Shown one piece after another: positions 42,249-53,078 of a DNA stretch of 64,000 bases. Each line of letters begins with the position of its first letter. The first letter of the stretch is position 1. The DNA lies in the NCBI RefSeq assembly GCF_963169125.1, contig NC_084794.1:230093219-230157218 (forward strand), written 5' to 3'. This stretch comes from Humulus lupulus. Taxonomy: Eukaryota > Streptophyta > Magnoliopsida > Rosales > Cannabaceae. The notes under the pieces are model-generated. The model had not been told where the DNA came from. It made no database searches and worked only from the letters and a program-made list of their open reading frames with translations. The position numbers were made by a program, and so were the translations under genes.

Positions 42249-42585
42249 CTGAGCGTGAGGCCCTCGCGAGGCGGTGTATCTGGGCAGGCCAAGTGGTGGC
42301 GTGCTACCTTCGCGGGACGCCTCCAGCGAGGCGCGGCTGCTGGGCGTGAGGCCCTCACGAGATGCCCCTCGCGAGGCGGTGCATCTGGACAGGCCGAGTG
42401 GTGGCGCGCTGCCTTCGCGAGACGCCTCCAACGAGGCATGGCTGCTGGGCGCGAGGCGAGCATCTGGGCACGCCAAGTTTTGGCACGCAGCCTCCAGCAG
42501 CCTTGCGAGGCCTATATTTAGGCGTTTAGGGGACTTGAGCATGTACTTTGGGTCTTTTTCAAGCATGAAATTTTGAGCATCCACA
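42249..42585. repeat. Nested LTR segment 3: ~90-bp GC-rich array and LTR end
   Basis: Nearly three further copies of the unit in 36193-36323 (starts near 42253, 42343 and 42441), then about 80 bp of lower GC ending TTTTGAGCATCCACA, the LTR terminus, followed by the TSD ATGTT. Confidence 0.85.
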
Positions 42586-42590
42586 ATGTT

Positions 42591-43558
42591 CATTTTCAAA
42601 TTTGTGTGTGTTCATTTACAATTTTAAAAAATATATATTTATTGGAACAATTAGACGCTATCAAGTAGGCATCTACCTAACACTTAATGACCAAGTACCT
42701 ATGGGTGCCAATAAATATTGACGAAATGTATTTATGTTGTAAAAAAGACTTAATTATTTAAGTACTACAAAGCAAAAAATTTTGCTATTTTCACCGCCAA
42801 TCACTCAATAATTTTAATTTATTTTATTTTAGGGTAAAATGTCTTTTAATATTTAAACATATATATATATTTATATATATAAAAGCTTTCAAGATAATGT
42901 CATTCTTTAAACAGATGATGAGAAAAGTATTCCCTTCCTTTTCACCTTGTCTCACTAAATTCTCATAATTCGAAAGTTTTATACACAAATAAATGATAAT
43001 AATTATCATATAAATGATTCTTATTCACCTTAAGGGAGTGTTTGGAAGTCACTGTATTATTACTAGAGTAGTAATTACACTCTTTTTTAAAACACGATGT
43101 ATGTTTAGATATCAAATGATAAGCACATCTCAAATTCTATGGTCATGTTTGGCAAGACATATAGTAATTACACAGAAAAATATTTTTTTGTAAAAGTTAA
43201 TATTTAAAATTGATAGAATTCAGTATCAAATAGAAATATTTACATAGAAAAAATATAACAAAAAACTAACATTCACCAATAATTAGCATACTTTTCACAC
43301 AAAAATATCTACAAAAAAACCTAACAAAAAGCTATTTTTTGTTTTATAGAAGAATGAAAACAATAATACATTGCCGACGAAATTAGAAAATAGTTGAAAA
43401 CAAACTTATTAAATTTTGTAGAAAATATATTTACGAAAGAAATTACATGAGAAATAGAAATATGGATCTTTGGAAACCAAAACTCGTACCCAATATAAAA
43501 TGAACGTTTATATAAAAGAAAAAAAAAGTGAAAAAAAATTATAAACGCTAAACATAAA
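42591..43558. other. AT-rich intergenic DNA with dispersed-repeat fragments
   Basis: 42675-42800 is the inverted copy of the repeat at 27281-27404. About 43031-43175 has GTGTTTGGAAGTCACTGTAT, TAGTAATTACACTC and TGTTTGGCAAGAC, the style of small plant MITEs, but ends were not definable. No ORF of interest. Confidence 0.45.
42675..42800 (-). repeat. Dispersed repeat, copy 2 (see 27281-27404)
   Basis: On the minus strand: TTTTTTGCTTTGTAGTACTT, AAATAATTAAGTCTTTT, CATAAATACATTTCG and CATAGGTACTTGGTC, aligned with copy 1 over about 120 bp with scattered differences. Confidence 0.65.
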
Positions 43559-43561
43559 TCA

Positions 43562-43590
43562 CACTACTACAAAATTGGGCTTTCCCGACA
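43562..43590 (+). repeat. CACTA left terminal inverted repeat
   Basis: CACTACTACAAAATTGGGCT then TTCCCGACA. It matches the complement of 49403-49431 at all but about two positions. Confidence 0.93.
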
Positions 43591-44639
43591 CTTAACCAAG
43601 ATAGTCAACTCTGTTGACTGTCGTAATTGCTTAGCGCGACTCTACGCCAACAGTTAAAAACTGTAGACATAGAAACCAACGTCGCAGTGAATAACTGTCG
43701 CTATTGACCACTACGCAGACAGTTAATTCGAGACCAATGCTAATAGTTAAAAATTGTTGCAGTTGATCACAATGCCGACACCTAATTTGAGACCAATGCC
43801 AACAATTAAAAATTGTTATTATTGACCTAAACGGCGACAGTTAATAAAAGCAAAATACCGATAGTTATAAAATGTCCCCAAAATTCAAATAAAAAAATCT
43901 AAAAATATAATTCATGAATAATTGAATTTTAAAAATAAATTAAATTATGTAAATATATATTTATAAAAATTATGTATTTATTAAAAATTGTTTCTAAATT
44001 TTTCATATTATTAACTTTTGTATTTATATTAAAATTTAAATTAGTTATGATATAAAAAATAATGTAGTTAAATTAACATATTTATAAAATTAGTATTAGT
44101 TAAAAACAAGTTATTTTCTTGATTGGTTAAATATTGTAAAATAATTTTAAAATTTCTATAAATTTATAATTTATAATTTTTTTAATATGTATATTTAAAA
44201 TATTAATTTTTTTATAAGGCAAAACGAGTAGTTTCTATTGGGGCAATGCCAACAACTATAAATTGTTGTTTTCAATAGTGATAACTATAAACTGTCCCCA
44301 TTGCCTTTTTTTAAAAATCAGTATAGCCTTAAACTAAAATTCAATATGAAATAACAAATAAAGAGAAAAAAAGTACGAACTCCATCCCGCCAATCCAAGC
44401 ACATACTTAACTCTTCTTTTTCTTTCTCCTAATTGTAACATCACCCAACTTCTACCCATTTCAGCACTAAATAATAAGTGGGGTTTAAAAAAAAAAGGCA
44501 GTACACTAAAAAATTTACAACTCACAAATAAAAACTCACCAATTAACTTTCCCATTTCCCTCTTCAGTGCACCATAGCCGACACAAACTCACCCATTCAT
44601 TTTATCAGTCATTCACTATCTCTCTCTAAACACATTATA

Positions 44640-44885
44640 TTATCTTCTGTCTCTCTCTCTCACACATGGTTGAGGGCCACTCTCTACTCTTACATGGTCG
44701 GTGGCTAGTGTAGCAGCTCTTCGACAGCTGGTGCGAAGTGCGATGAGTGCGGCGTGCAGCGGGCGGCTGGGCTAAGACAGTGCAATAGCTTTTCGTTCAG
44801 TAACCTCTCTCTCTCTCTCTATTTTTCTCTCTCTCCCGCTCTCTCTCTCTCGTGGGTGATGGTGCCATGGGTTGGGGTAAGCTTT
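44640..44885 (+). promoter_or_regulatory. CT-rich, 5'UTR-like region inside the CACTA element
   Basis: Three CT microsatellite blocks (about 44646-44661, 44805-44820, 44827-44852) surround a GC-richer stretch and end at GGTTGGGGTAAGCTTTTGGG, a possible splice donor. CT-rich leaders are common in plant genes, so this may be a captured gene start or the element's own promoter. No coding frame follows convincingly; 44754-44966 is open but unrecognisable. Confidence 0.35.
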
Positions 44886-46113
44886 TGGGTATGTAATTTT
44901 GTTTTAATTATTATTGTAAACCTATATCTATGTTTTTCTATTGTAAATTTACTAGCCCTAGTTTAGTTGGTAAGATGTTTTTCATTTAAGAAAATGTAAT
45001 ATAATAAAATAGAAAGGGAAAGAATTTTTGAAAACTTGTTATGGGTTTGATTTCTTTAATATCAGCCCTTGAGTTGCATATATGATTTGCTATGCCTGGA
45101 TCACATAACCTTAAGCCGAGGCTTAGACACATGAAGGTATGTAGTTTGGCATCTCTCACCATACTCTTTGGCTCGAGAAATGTTATTTTCCTCTTGATTA
45201 TTTACTCAATTTATATTGAAGTTGTTGACCTTCTTGTCATTTGATGGATACATGGCATGCGTAGTTATGGTTCTACTGCTGGAGAATACATTGTGGTGTT
45301 TGTCGTCGTGGTGGCCATAGGGTTATTGATTTCTTTGTGTGTATTCACTTTGCATTTTGTTTTATAAGATGCAAAATTATTTAGTTTGTGCAAATATATT
45401 TTATGGATTGGGGTCTTTGATGCGCATTGTTTGCTTTGTTTTGTTACAATTTTACATATTTCATTACTAGGCACCAATATTTATATTTAATTCTTTACTG
45501 TTTTTATTCTTTCCTCATAATAGTTGTTTCATAAGGTGTTTATATATTTATGGGCACTTGTATAATCTTCTAAGTGTTTTGACACAGAGCATTCAATTAA
45601 AAAATTGGGTCTTGAACAATAAGTCAATTAGCTGCTTATGTGCTCATCAAATATTATGGATAGTCATGCTTCTCTATTGGTATATATGTATGTAACTAAA
45701 TATATGCTATGTATTGTCTTTCTAGTCTCATATGTTCTTAAGGTATGGTTTTGAGTTTTATAATCGCTTATTAGCATGAAATAGGAAAACATAGGCGTTA
45801 TACTTTTATATATATATATTTGATTACTAAAAAATGATTATTTTTTAGTATTTTCGTTAAGTTATCCAATATGCACAAGAGAGTAGTAGTCCTGCAGTTA
45901 GAATTAGATAAACGAATCATAAGATGAGATTAACAAAATATGAATAAGTGGTCTTAATTTATAAGGACTGGCTATGTGGCATTTATCGTGGTCTTTCTCC
46001 AACTATTCTTGCATTACTTCCTAATTGGGTTGTGAGTCTTGTTGCTTGACTTCTTAATTCTTTAGGAGGCCTTGAATTTTGCTTAAATCTGAATTTGTGT
46101 TTGTTTCTTTTTA

Positions 46114-46383
46114 ATGAGCACTTGTTTGTTTCTTCGAAGAAAATTGCTCTGTTTTCATCTCAGGTATGCTCAAATGCAGATGCTCAAATGGTGGCCACCT
46201 CATATATGTACCATCATGGCCATGAGGACAAATAAACACAAATGTGAACAGGTTGTAGTTTTAACAGATTTTTATGTTACTTCAGTTCTTCCATGTGCAG
46301 TTTTGAGATATTCTTGCAAGCTCAAATGGTATTCTGTTAGTTATGTTGCTCTGAATATTTTGCTACATGCATATACAACTTAG
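46114..46383 (+). other. Exon-like sequence of unknown origin in the CACTA element
   Basis: GAAAATTGCTCTG...CATCTCAGG, CAAATGGTGGCCACCTCATA and ATGGCCATGAGGACAAATAA have gene-like composition amid AT-rich sequence, with possible AG/GT junctions (near 46164 and 46248). The 89-codon frame has no similarity I recognise. 46689-46874 is a second unassigned frame. Confidence 0.3.
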
Positions 46384-47764
46384 TATTCTGCTATAGACTA
46401 TTGACTTTATAGAATAAGGCATTTAGAGTTTAATATTATTAATGAGCCAATAAACTTCCCATGATTTTATTGTTTAGCTAGCTTTGTCTTTGTATATAGT
46501 ATAAGTATAGGACTAAAAATTTACAAGAAAAATTGATGATCATTCAACATTGCTTGTTTCTCTTATACACTTCACAACAACTTTAATAATAACGATTTTC
46601 TAGATAAAGGAATTTATAAACTCTGTTTATGTCTACTTATTGAATTCAGATGTGACTCACTTTCATTATATATTATTATATTGTAAAGGTGTGTATGTGC
46701 GGAGACGGACTTCAAAGAAGGGGATCTTATATTTTAGTGGCTAAATTGAATTTAAAATTGGAAGGAAACTTTGTTTGCAATAGCTTACAAGAGGAATGTT
46801 CTCACTCTTGTTTTAATACTATGCAAATGTTAGAGAAGTTTGAATATCTTAAATATTTATCCATAGTGAAGTAGATTCTTAGATTGTTATTGTGTGCTGC
46901 GGTGATAACCAAAGGTTGAGAACTTGTGTCTTAGTGAAAAAGGATATGAGAAATTTATGTGCTGCGGCGAGATAAAGAAGAAAACTTGTGTGCTCTTTGT
47001 ATTGATATTTGGAAATGGTTCATTGCTAGTATAGGCAAATGATTCTTAATAAATATATATCATGTCATCTTTCCTTGTCTTTGTCCCCATAATTATGAAC
47101 TTAAAAAAGGTATAAAACACAAAAAGGAAAAAAAACTAGTATATATATTTTTATATATATATATATATATAATCACAGGTTTCTTGAGCTAATATATGGC
47201 GTTTCATATTAATAATAATACAAATTAATACATATATGGGGTTTCTAGGTTGTATTTCAACCAAAACCAATAATGTAAATATATAAATTTTAATATCAAT
47301 AAATTTATTCATGCCCATATACTTTTCCTATTACTCAATTGATTTGTGTTATTATGTTGTAAAATATACATCTCTATATTTTATATGCTGGTTTTTTTTT
47401 TTTTTAGCATTGAAATATTTATATAAGATAATTGAATACCAGTATTAATTGATTAATTGTCAGAGATGTAGTTGTCAAGCACTACAAAGTGAACCAAACT
47501 TTAAAGTCTTCATGAACCAGCATAATATATATGTTGTAAAACCAAACTTTTATGTTATGTGTATGTATATGATTATTTTCTTTAATTGACCAAACATATA
47601 TATGTTAAAAGCACACTCGCGGTTTATACAAGTTTTTGAGTCATTTACGATTTTTAATTTTGATATATATATATATATATATATAGAATGAATTTTACTT
47701 TTACTTTGATAAAAGGTGTATATATTCAGTCTGAGAATGATTTGATTGTGTGATTATGTAGAGA

Positions 47765-47889
47765 ATGAGCAGGGAAGGAAAGGTATATATATTCAGTCTG
47801 GAGCTTCAGGTTACATAGCTTCATGGTTAGTGAAGCTCTTATTACAACGTGGTTACCCTTTGAAAGCATCTCTTCGTGACCTAAGTTAG
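47765..47889 (+). pseudogene. Captured fragment of an NADP-dependent reductase gene (CCR/DFR-like)
   Basis: ATG at 47765 opens MSREGKV. After a scrambled stretch (47783-47796) the next frame reads [20 protein letters not shown] then [14 protein letters not shown]. This is the N-terminal dinucleotide-binding beta-alpha-beta unit of extended short-chain dehydrogenases of the cinnamoyl-CoA reductase / dihydroflavonol reductase group, with the GxxGxxxS-type loop (GASGYIAS) and the Arg before Asp (LRD) typical of NADP use. Only the first exon is present. The scrambled piece copies GTATATATTCAGTCTG, also found about 70 bp upstream. It cannot make a functional enzyme. Confidence 0.75.
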
Positions 47890-48729
47890 TTCCTATTATT
47901 ATCTTTGGCTTTTAAACTCATTTTATATTCTATCTTCGTAAATCTACACAAACATGTAGTTTCAATTTTTTGGTTTTTCAACTTTACATTCGTAAATTTC
48001 ATTTTGCATGCAATATGTACAATTTGTAACTCCTTATACATGCAGATGTTTCAAAGAAAACACAACACTTATAATTCTAGAATTATAAGTGCTTTATACA
48101 AGTCTTGGAACTTGTATTAGTCAGTTATCTGATTAGATGTTGGTGAGAGTCTTGGAGGCTGAATAAAGTTTTGTTTATTTTTTATCTAGGCTGTTTGGGC
48201 TATTCTTTTTTTACAATTGGTCTATTTGATAGTTGTTTGCCTTTTGAATTTGTTATGCTATTTCAAGGAATCTTTATTACTTTCACTTTTGACATTTTAC
48301 TTTGGTTTTCTTGTTTGAGGATGTTATTTTGAACTCTTCCAATTTTAATCAGATTTGGTCTCCATTCTTCTGGGGTCTTTTCTCTCTAGTCTTTCTTTTA
48401 TTCTTTGATCAATAACTGTAATTCACAGATTTTCCCCCTTTCTAATTTAATTTAGAAAACTCGCGCCTATACAAGCTCATGTATTCTCTTACCTATTCTC
48501 TCTTGGAAAGCTCAATACGCATAATGTTTGTCGAAGAAAGTCCTTTTTCTTTTTGGTGTGTGTTTTACCTTTTAACTTTATTAAAGTTATATTTAATTAC
48601 ATATATATTTGACATCTAAACTTAGTGTTTAGTGTATATGTGAGTAAACTTATTTATTTACACTACAATGAAACTCTACTTATAATTTTTCATGTTTGGT
48701 ATATTATTATGTGATTTTTCATGTTTCAG

Positions 48730-48864
48730 TGATGATTTTAGAAAGAAATTCATGGCAGACAATTTTTACTGTGGAAAGCCTATTGGGGACGATAAAGAGT
48801 ACAAGGACAAGAAGAAGAAAAATATGTTATTTGATAATGCATTTAGAGTTTTATTTTATTTGTA
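48730..48864 (+). other. Unrecognised exon-like ORF near the CACTA right end
   Basis: After an acceptor-like TTTTTCATGTTTCAG, an open frame reads DDFRKKFMADNFYCGKPIGD then DKEYKDKKKKNMLFDNAF and ends in TAA at about 48864. It is hydrophilic and Lys-rich with codon-like composition. I recognise no family. It could be a captured exon or the tail of a lost element gene. Confidence 0.3.
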
Positions 48865-49164
48865 ATTTTTATTAGAGTAAATGATTCTTTTTTAAGTGGT
48901 TAATTATTTACTTTGTAAATCTAGTTATATGTTTTTTAAGGTTAAGATGATTAGGTTTATAGACAAGGCTATACGATTTTTGAGTCAAGTAGTAGTGTTA
49001 TATTTGTTCCAAAATTTGTTTTATTAGATTTGTAAATATTTTATATAAGTTTTGTTATTTTAATCTATAATTTTTTAGATTTGTATATAAATGTTTCATT
49101 TAAATCATAATTTTTAATTTAAAATAAAAATAAATAATTTTTTAAAAAGTTAAATTTTTTTTGC

Positions 49165-49402
49165 AAGCAACGGCGATACCTAATAATTGTCGATGTTGTT
49201 TTTTAACTGTCGCCGTTATCAGCAACGACGACACTTAATAACTGTTGGTGTTGCCCCACAACAGTAGCGACATTTTTTAATTGTCGGCATTGCCTGCAAA
49301 AGCGACAATTTTTAACTATCAGCGTAGCTACCCCTATGCAGGCATAGGCAAATACGACAGTTAGTCGACTGTCGTCGTTGTTTAGAAGCGACAATTAAAA
49401 AC
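49165..49402. repeat. CACTA right subterminal repeat region
   Basis: About ten short units such as AACTGTCGCCGTTATCAGC, GCGACAATTTTTAACTAT and CGACAGTTAGTCGACTGTCG in both orientations. The last is a near-perfect palindrome around GTCGAC. Confidence 0.8.
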
Positions 49403-49431
49403 TGTCGGGAAAACCCATTTTTGTAGTAGTG
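49403..49431 (-). repeat. CACTA right terminal inverted repeat
   Basis: TGTCGGGAAAACCCATTTTT then GTAGTAGTG, followed by TSD TCA. Confidence 0.93.
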
Positions 49432-49434
49432 TCA

Positions 49435-50261
49435 ACCCAAATTAGATACGTTATGCAAATTTCCTCCTTCAACACAAATCAATACTTTTTCTCCCTCTAA
49501 TTCAAAATTTTCAAACAAAAAAAAACAACGCATTTAATTTACAAATTCATCAAACACTATAACTAAAATACCACACACCTAGAAACATGATAGACAAAAA
49601 AAAAAAAAACAAACAAACAAATTCACAAACAGGGCATACTAGCGTGAGTGGCATGGGTGACAGTTTGGCAAGGGTTCACAACAAGGGAGAGAAGATTTCA
49701 TTGGGATAAATGTTGAGGGTGTGGGTGTGGTTTGGAGGAGAGATTAGTGTGGTGGTGTGGGAGGCTTGGTATTTTGACAAAAAGTGAGAAGAAATGTTGG
49801 AAATTAAGGTGTTCATTAAATACTCATCCCAACCAATTTGCACCATCCAATCATGTCCAATCTGCAAAGTACGGATATCCTCACTTGTACGGATTGGATT
49901 GGATTGGTCCCAATTGTGTGGATTAGATGTATTTTTACTTGTAAAAGTAACTGATCCAATATAATTTGCTTCTATTTATATACTAGATACAAATAACGTG
50001 TAATACACGTTTGCTTAGTTTTATTTGTAGAATTTATTAATTATTTTTAATAAATTTGTATTATTTTCATATAAATTTCAAATATATAAACAATATTATA
50101 TATAAAAGAATGACATAAATGTATTAAATGAAAAATTAAACAAAAACATTGTTTATGATTTTTTAAAAATTATATATGTAATATGATAACCTTTTCCAAA
50201 CTAAATGATAATTTTATTAATAAAAATTAAGATTATGTATTATATATTATTATAATGACAT
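49435..50261. other. AT-rich intergenic DNA between CACTA and Tekay-1
   Basis: No recognised element. ORFs 49676-49867 and 49732-49926 overlap on opposite strands and show no similarity. A GGATTGGATTGGATTGG stretch occurs near 49890. Confidence 0.5.
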
Positions 50262-50266
50262 TTTAT

Positions 50267-52354
50267 TGTAGCGTCCCAGAATTTTACTTAGTTAGCTAGA
50301 TAGTAGTAGTTGTAGTATTTTAGATTCCGTGGATTTTGGTTCAAACCGGGACTTAGTTGGAAACTCCTAGCAATAGTTATGGATTTTATAAGTTTAACCT
50401 ATAGTTTAAGAATATTAATTATAACATAAGGTCTTATTAATATTGATGGTTATTAATATAATAATTATTATAACCTAAGGTTTAGATAGAGTCAATAAGA
50501 ATATGATACTTGTCATGAGCATGATTATTCCTAAGGTTTAGATAGAGCCAATAGGATTATGACACTTGTCATATGCATGATTATTAATGAATTATTATTT
50601 TAATGATAAAATAAGGGAAATATAAGACTTAGTCTTCACAAGAATCTATTAGGAGCATGACATTTGTCACGATTTTATTTAATTATGGATTAGGTTGTTA
50701 TTTAGATTATTAAATAGATTTTCCCGTAATTTTAGTGTACTGTAACTTCTAACCTATTTTTGACCCAGTTATGTTATGAATTTCGAAAAATAGTATTTCT
50801 AGAAAGTTGTAGATAATTGAATTAGCTTTCTAATGGTATAAATATGGTCTAAATCGGAGTCCTACGACTCCAGTTATGTTAATTTTACTATAGGTGATTT
50901 TAGAGTTACGAGATTTAGGAAGTTAGAAGTTAGGATTCTATTATTTTTTTTATTTTTAAAAACCAACTTTGACTCCTTAGACCAACCTCTGATAGTTTTG
51001 ATCGAGTCTTCAGCCTCTGATTAACAAATATTCAAGCCAAAAAGAATATTTTTATTCCTAAAACTCTATAAATAAGACTTAGGACCCATCCCTTTCACTT
51101 ACTCTTCAGCTGTGATCAGACTCCAAGGTGCTAGTGAGACCATAAGAGTGATAAACACTTGAGTTGGGAAAAAGATTTTCTATTCTTAAGCTTTATAAAA
51201 CACTTTGGGAAGTGAGGTTAGAGGGTTTCGGTATTGGAGTTAGAATAATCCATAAGGTCAACTGAGGTACCCTTATTCTTAAGTTTCATTCTGTTTGATT
51301 CCTTAGTTTTTTTAGTTTTCATTCAGGTTCTAACTTTTGTTATGGTTTTGTGGTTAGGATTTTAAGTTCTTTGAACTTAAGGTTTCTTTTCGGTAAGCTT
51401 CCTCTTGGTGGTTTAGTTCTATTCCTTTCATCTCTTTTCTTTAGAAATACTCACCATTTTTATTGCTGGTTTTAGGAGTGTTCCAAGTCCCGCATTTGTT
51501 CTCAAGTATCCCGGTGTTGGTATGGAAAATTAGATAGTTTAGTATTATGATCTAGTTTATGTAATGTATGATATAGTTTATGTTTGTATGACCTAACATT
51601 TCAGGTACAATAAAGGGGTAAGTGTGTCTGGACCTAAGGTGTCCAATGATGTATGACGGACTATGTCCGGTAGGCTCAGTTGCCAAAACTTTATGACGGA
51701 CCTATGTTCGATGTATGACGGACTTTTGTCCGGGGCTTAATTGCCACCCCTGTATAAGCATTTATCTTTTTATTATATCTGATTTGTTATTCTTAGTTAT
51801 GATTATGATATATGACCTATAGTTATGATTTATGACCTATGATTTATGATCTATGACTTATGACCTATGACTTATGACTTAGAGTATGATTTATGATTTA
51901 TGGCTTAGATTATGATTTAGAATTATGACTTAAGATATGATATGATCTAGATGTTGTGTTTGTATGACTTTGATGAATATATGTTATGTTTGATTATATG
52001 ACTAACCCTTGTTGTATTTTCCTTATTGGGCTTAGAAGCTAACTCCTTATGATGTTGTTATTTCAGGAAATTAAGGATAGAAAGGCCGGTGTCGAGTGGG
52101 ACCTAAGAGCTTCGTGATGTATTCGTTGGGGACCATATAGTCGAGCAAGATCAAGCGGGCCAAATTATTTATTTATTTTAAAGTTTGTTTTATTTAAATG
52201 TTACTCATTTTTATGTTAAAGACAAGTATTTTATTTTTATAAAACCATGGATCCATGTATTTATTTTTAAGTTTTTATTAAATAAAAGAGCAATATTTAC
52301 CATTATGACCCAACGTTGTGTTCTCGGTAATCTATGAGAAATTAGGGCATTACA
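50267..52354 (+). repeat. Tekay-1 5' LTR
   Basis: 2088 bp, TGTAGCGTCCCAGAATTTTA to TTAGGGCATTACA. A TATA-like TATAAATA at 51067 is followed by a leader with GTCCGG/GACGGAC motifs (51640-51740). 51780-51960 is a degenerate (TATGACTTATGACC)n-type simple repeat. Confidence 0.93.
51067..51074 (+). promoter_or_regulatory. TATA-like box in the Tekay-1 5' LTR
   Basis: CTCTATAAATAAGAC, about 800 bp into the LTR. The family LTR at 29328 has TATAAATA at a comparable place (30263). Confidence 0.6.
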
Positions 52355-52356
52355 GG

Positions 52357-52368
52357 TGGTATCAAAGC
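52357..52368 (+). other. Tekay-1 primer binding site
   Basis: TGGTATCAAAGC two bases after the LTR, one mismatch from TGGTATCAGAGC (initiator tRNA-Met). Confidence 0.88.
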
Positions 52369-53078
52369 CCACAGCTATATTAGTCCTGAACGTTCCCACG
52401 AAATACACGCGATAGCTACAAAAGACCTACTCGTTAAGTAAGTATATACATTGTTTTCCAAATATGTTTGTAATGATTTTCTTGTGTTATTTTCATAAAT
52501 TAGCCCAATGGACAAAGGTTAAAGCTATAAGAAAAAAACCAAACCCTGAGTATGATGATGGATCCGATGTGGAAGATTAGGCGCATATAAGAACACATCG
52601 TTAAATTTTATTATATGTTGTTAGTTTTTTTTTTTTACATGTTATTTGCTTTTATTATTGTTTCATTGTTTAGTAAGTGTTAAGAAAATTTTGGATTCAA
52701 TTGAAAGTGTAAAGTTTAAATTCCTCTTTTATAGGTTAGCCCATTTGTGAAGGCCCATTTGCTTTGCATTATTAGATTGGATCCAATTTCAAATAAATAA
52801 CAATAAATAAAGCAAGGGTTTAAATTCCTGTCTTTTGGGTCCAAGTGGAAGTTAGGGGGCCTTAGTAGTGGGTACGATATACTGAATCCAGCCCTCCTCC
52901 ATGGAAGATTCAATTGTTAAGGCCCATTTACCCGAGTTGGACTTAATTGTAATAGGGTAGTTTTTATAGATAGATGGACCTAATAGACAGTAGTGCAATA
53001 GGCTTAGTTGTACCCTCTTTTGTTTTGTTTGTATTAGTTTTTCAATTCTTTTCTCTTTTGGGGAAGCGGAGAAGACAC
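52369..53078 (+). other. Tekay-1 untranslated leader
   Basis: About 0.7 kb, AT-rich, no coding similarity. Minus-strand ORFs 52716-53094 are chance frames. Confidence 0.65.

Larger units (their letters stand above)
32984..42585 (-). mobile_element. Nested solo LTR of the gag-only family, TSD ATGTT, interrupted twice
   Basis: The left end TGTTGACGGTGAGAACTCGT and right end TTGAGCATCCACA match the LTR ends at 22430/23664. ATGTT lies directly outside both (32979-32983 and 42586-42590). Segments 32984-33711, 36193-36323 and 42249-42585 belong to it. Removing the solo LTR at 33712-36187 (plus 5-bp duplication) and the chromodomain element at 36324-42248 (plus 5 bp) leaves about 1191 bp, close to the 1235-1254 bp LTRs of the relative. 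Shared text includes GGCTCTAATGGC and TACATTGTGGTCC. It is one recombined LTR with no internal region. Confidence 0.9.
43562..49431. mobile_element. CACTA (En/Spm-type) DNA transposon, non-autonomous, TSD TCA
   Basis: 5870 bp. Left end CACTACTACAAAATTGGGCT; the right end is its near-complement (TTTTTGTAGTAGTG). TCA flanks both sides (43559-43561 and 49432-49434), the 3-bp duplication typical of CACTA elements. Both subterminal regions (43580-44310 and 49165-49410) are packed with short GCGACAGTTAAAAACTGTCG-like direct and inverted motifs, as used for transposase binding. No transposase gene was recognised. The interior holds CT-rich leader-like sequence (44640-44860), AT microsatellites (47147-47171, 47662-47684), a reductase fragment and other exon-like pieces. 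Confidence 0.92.
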
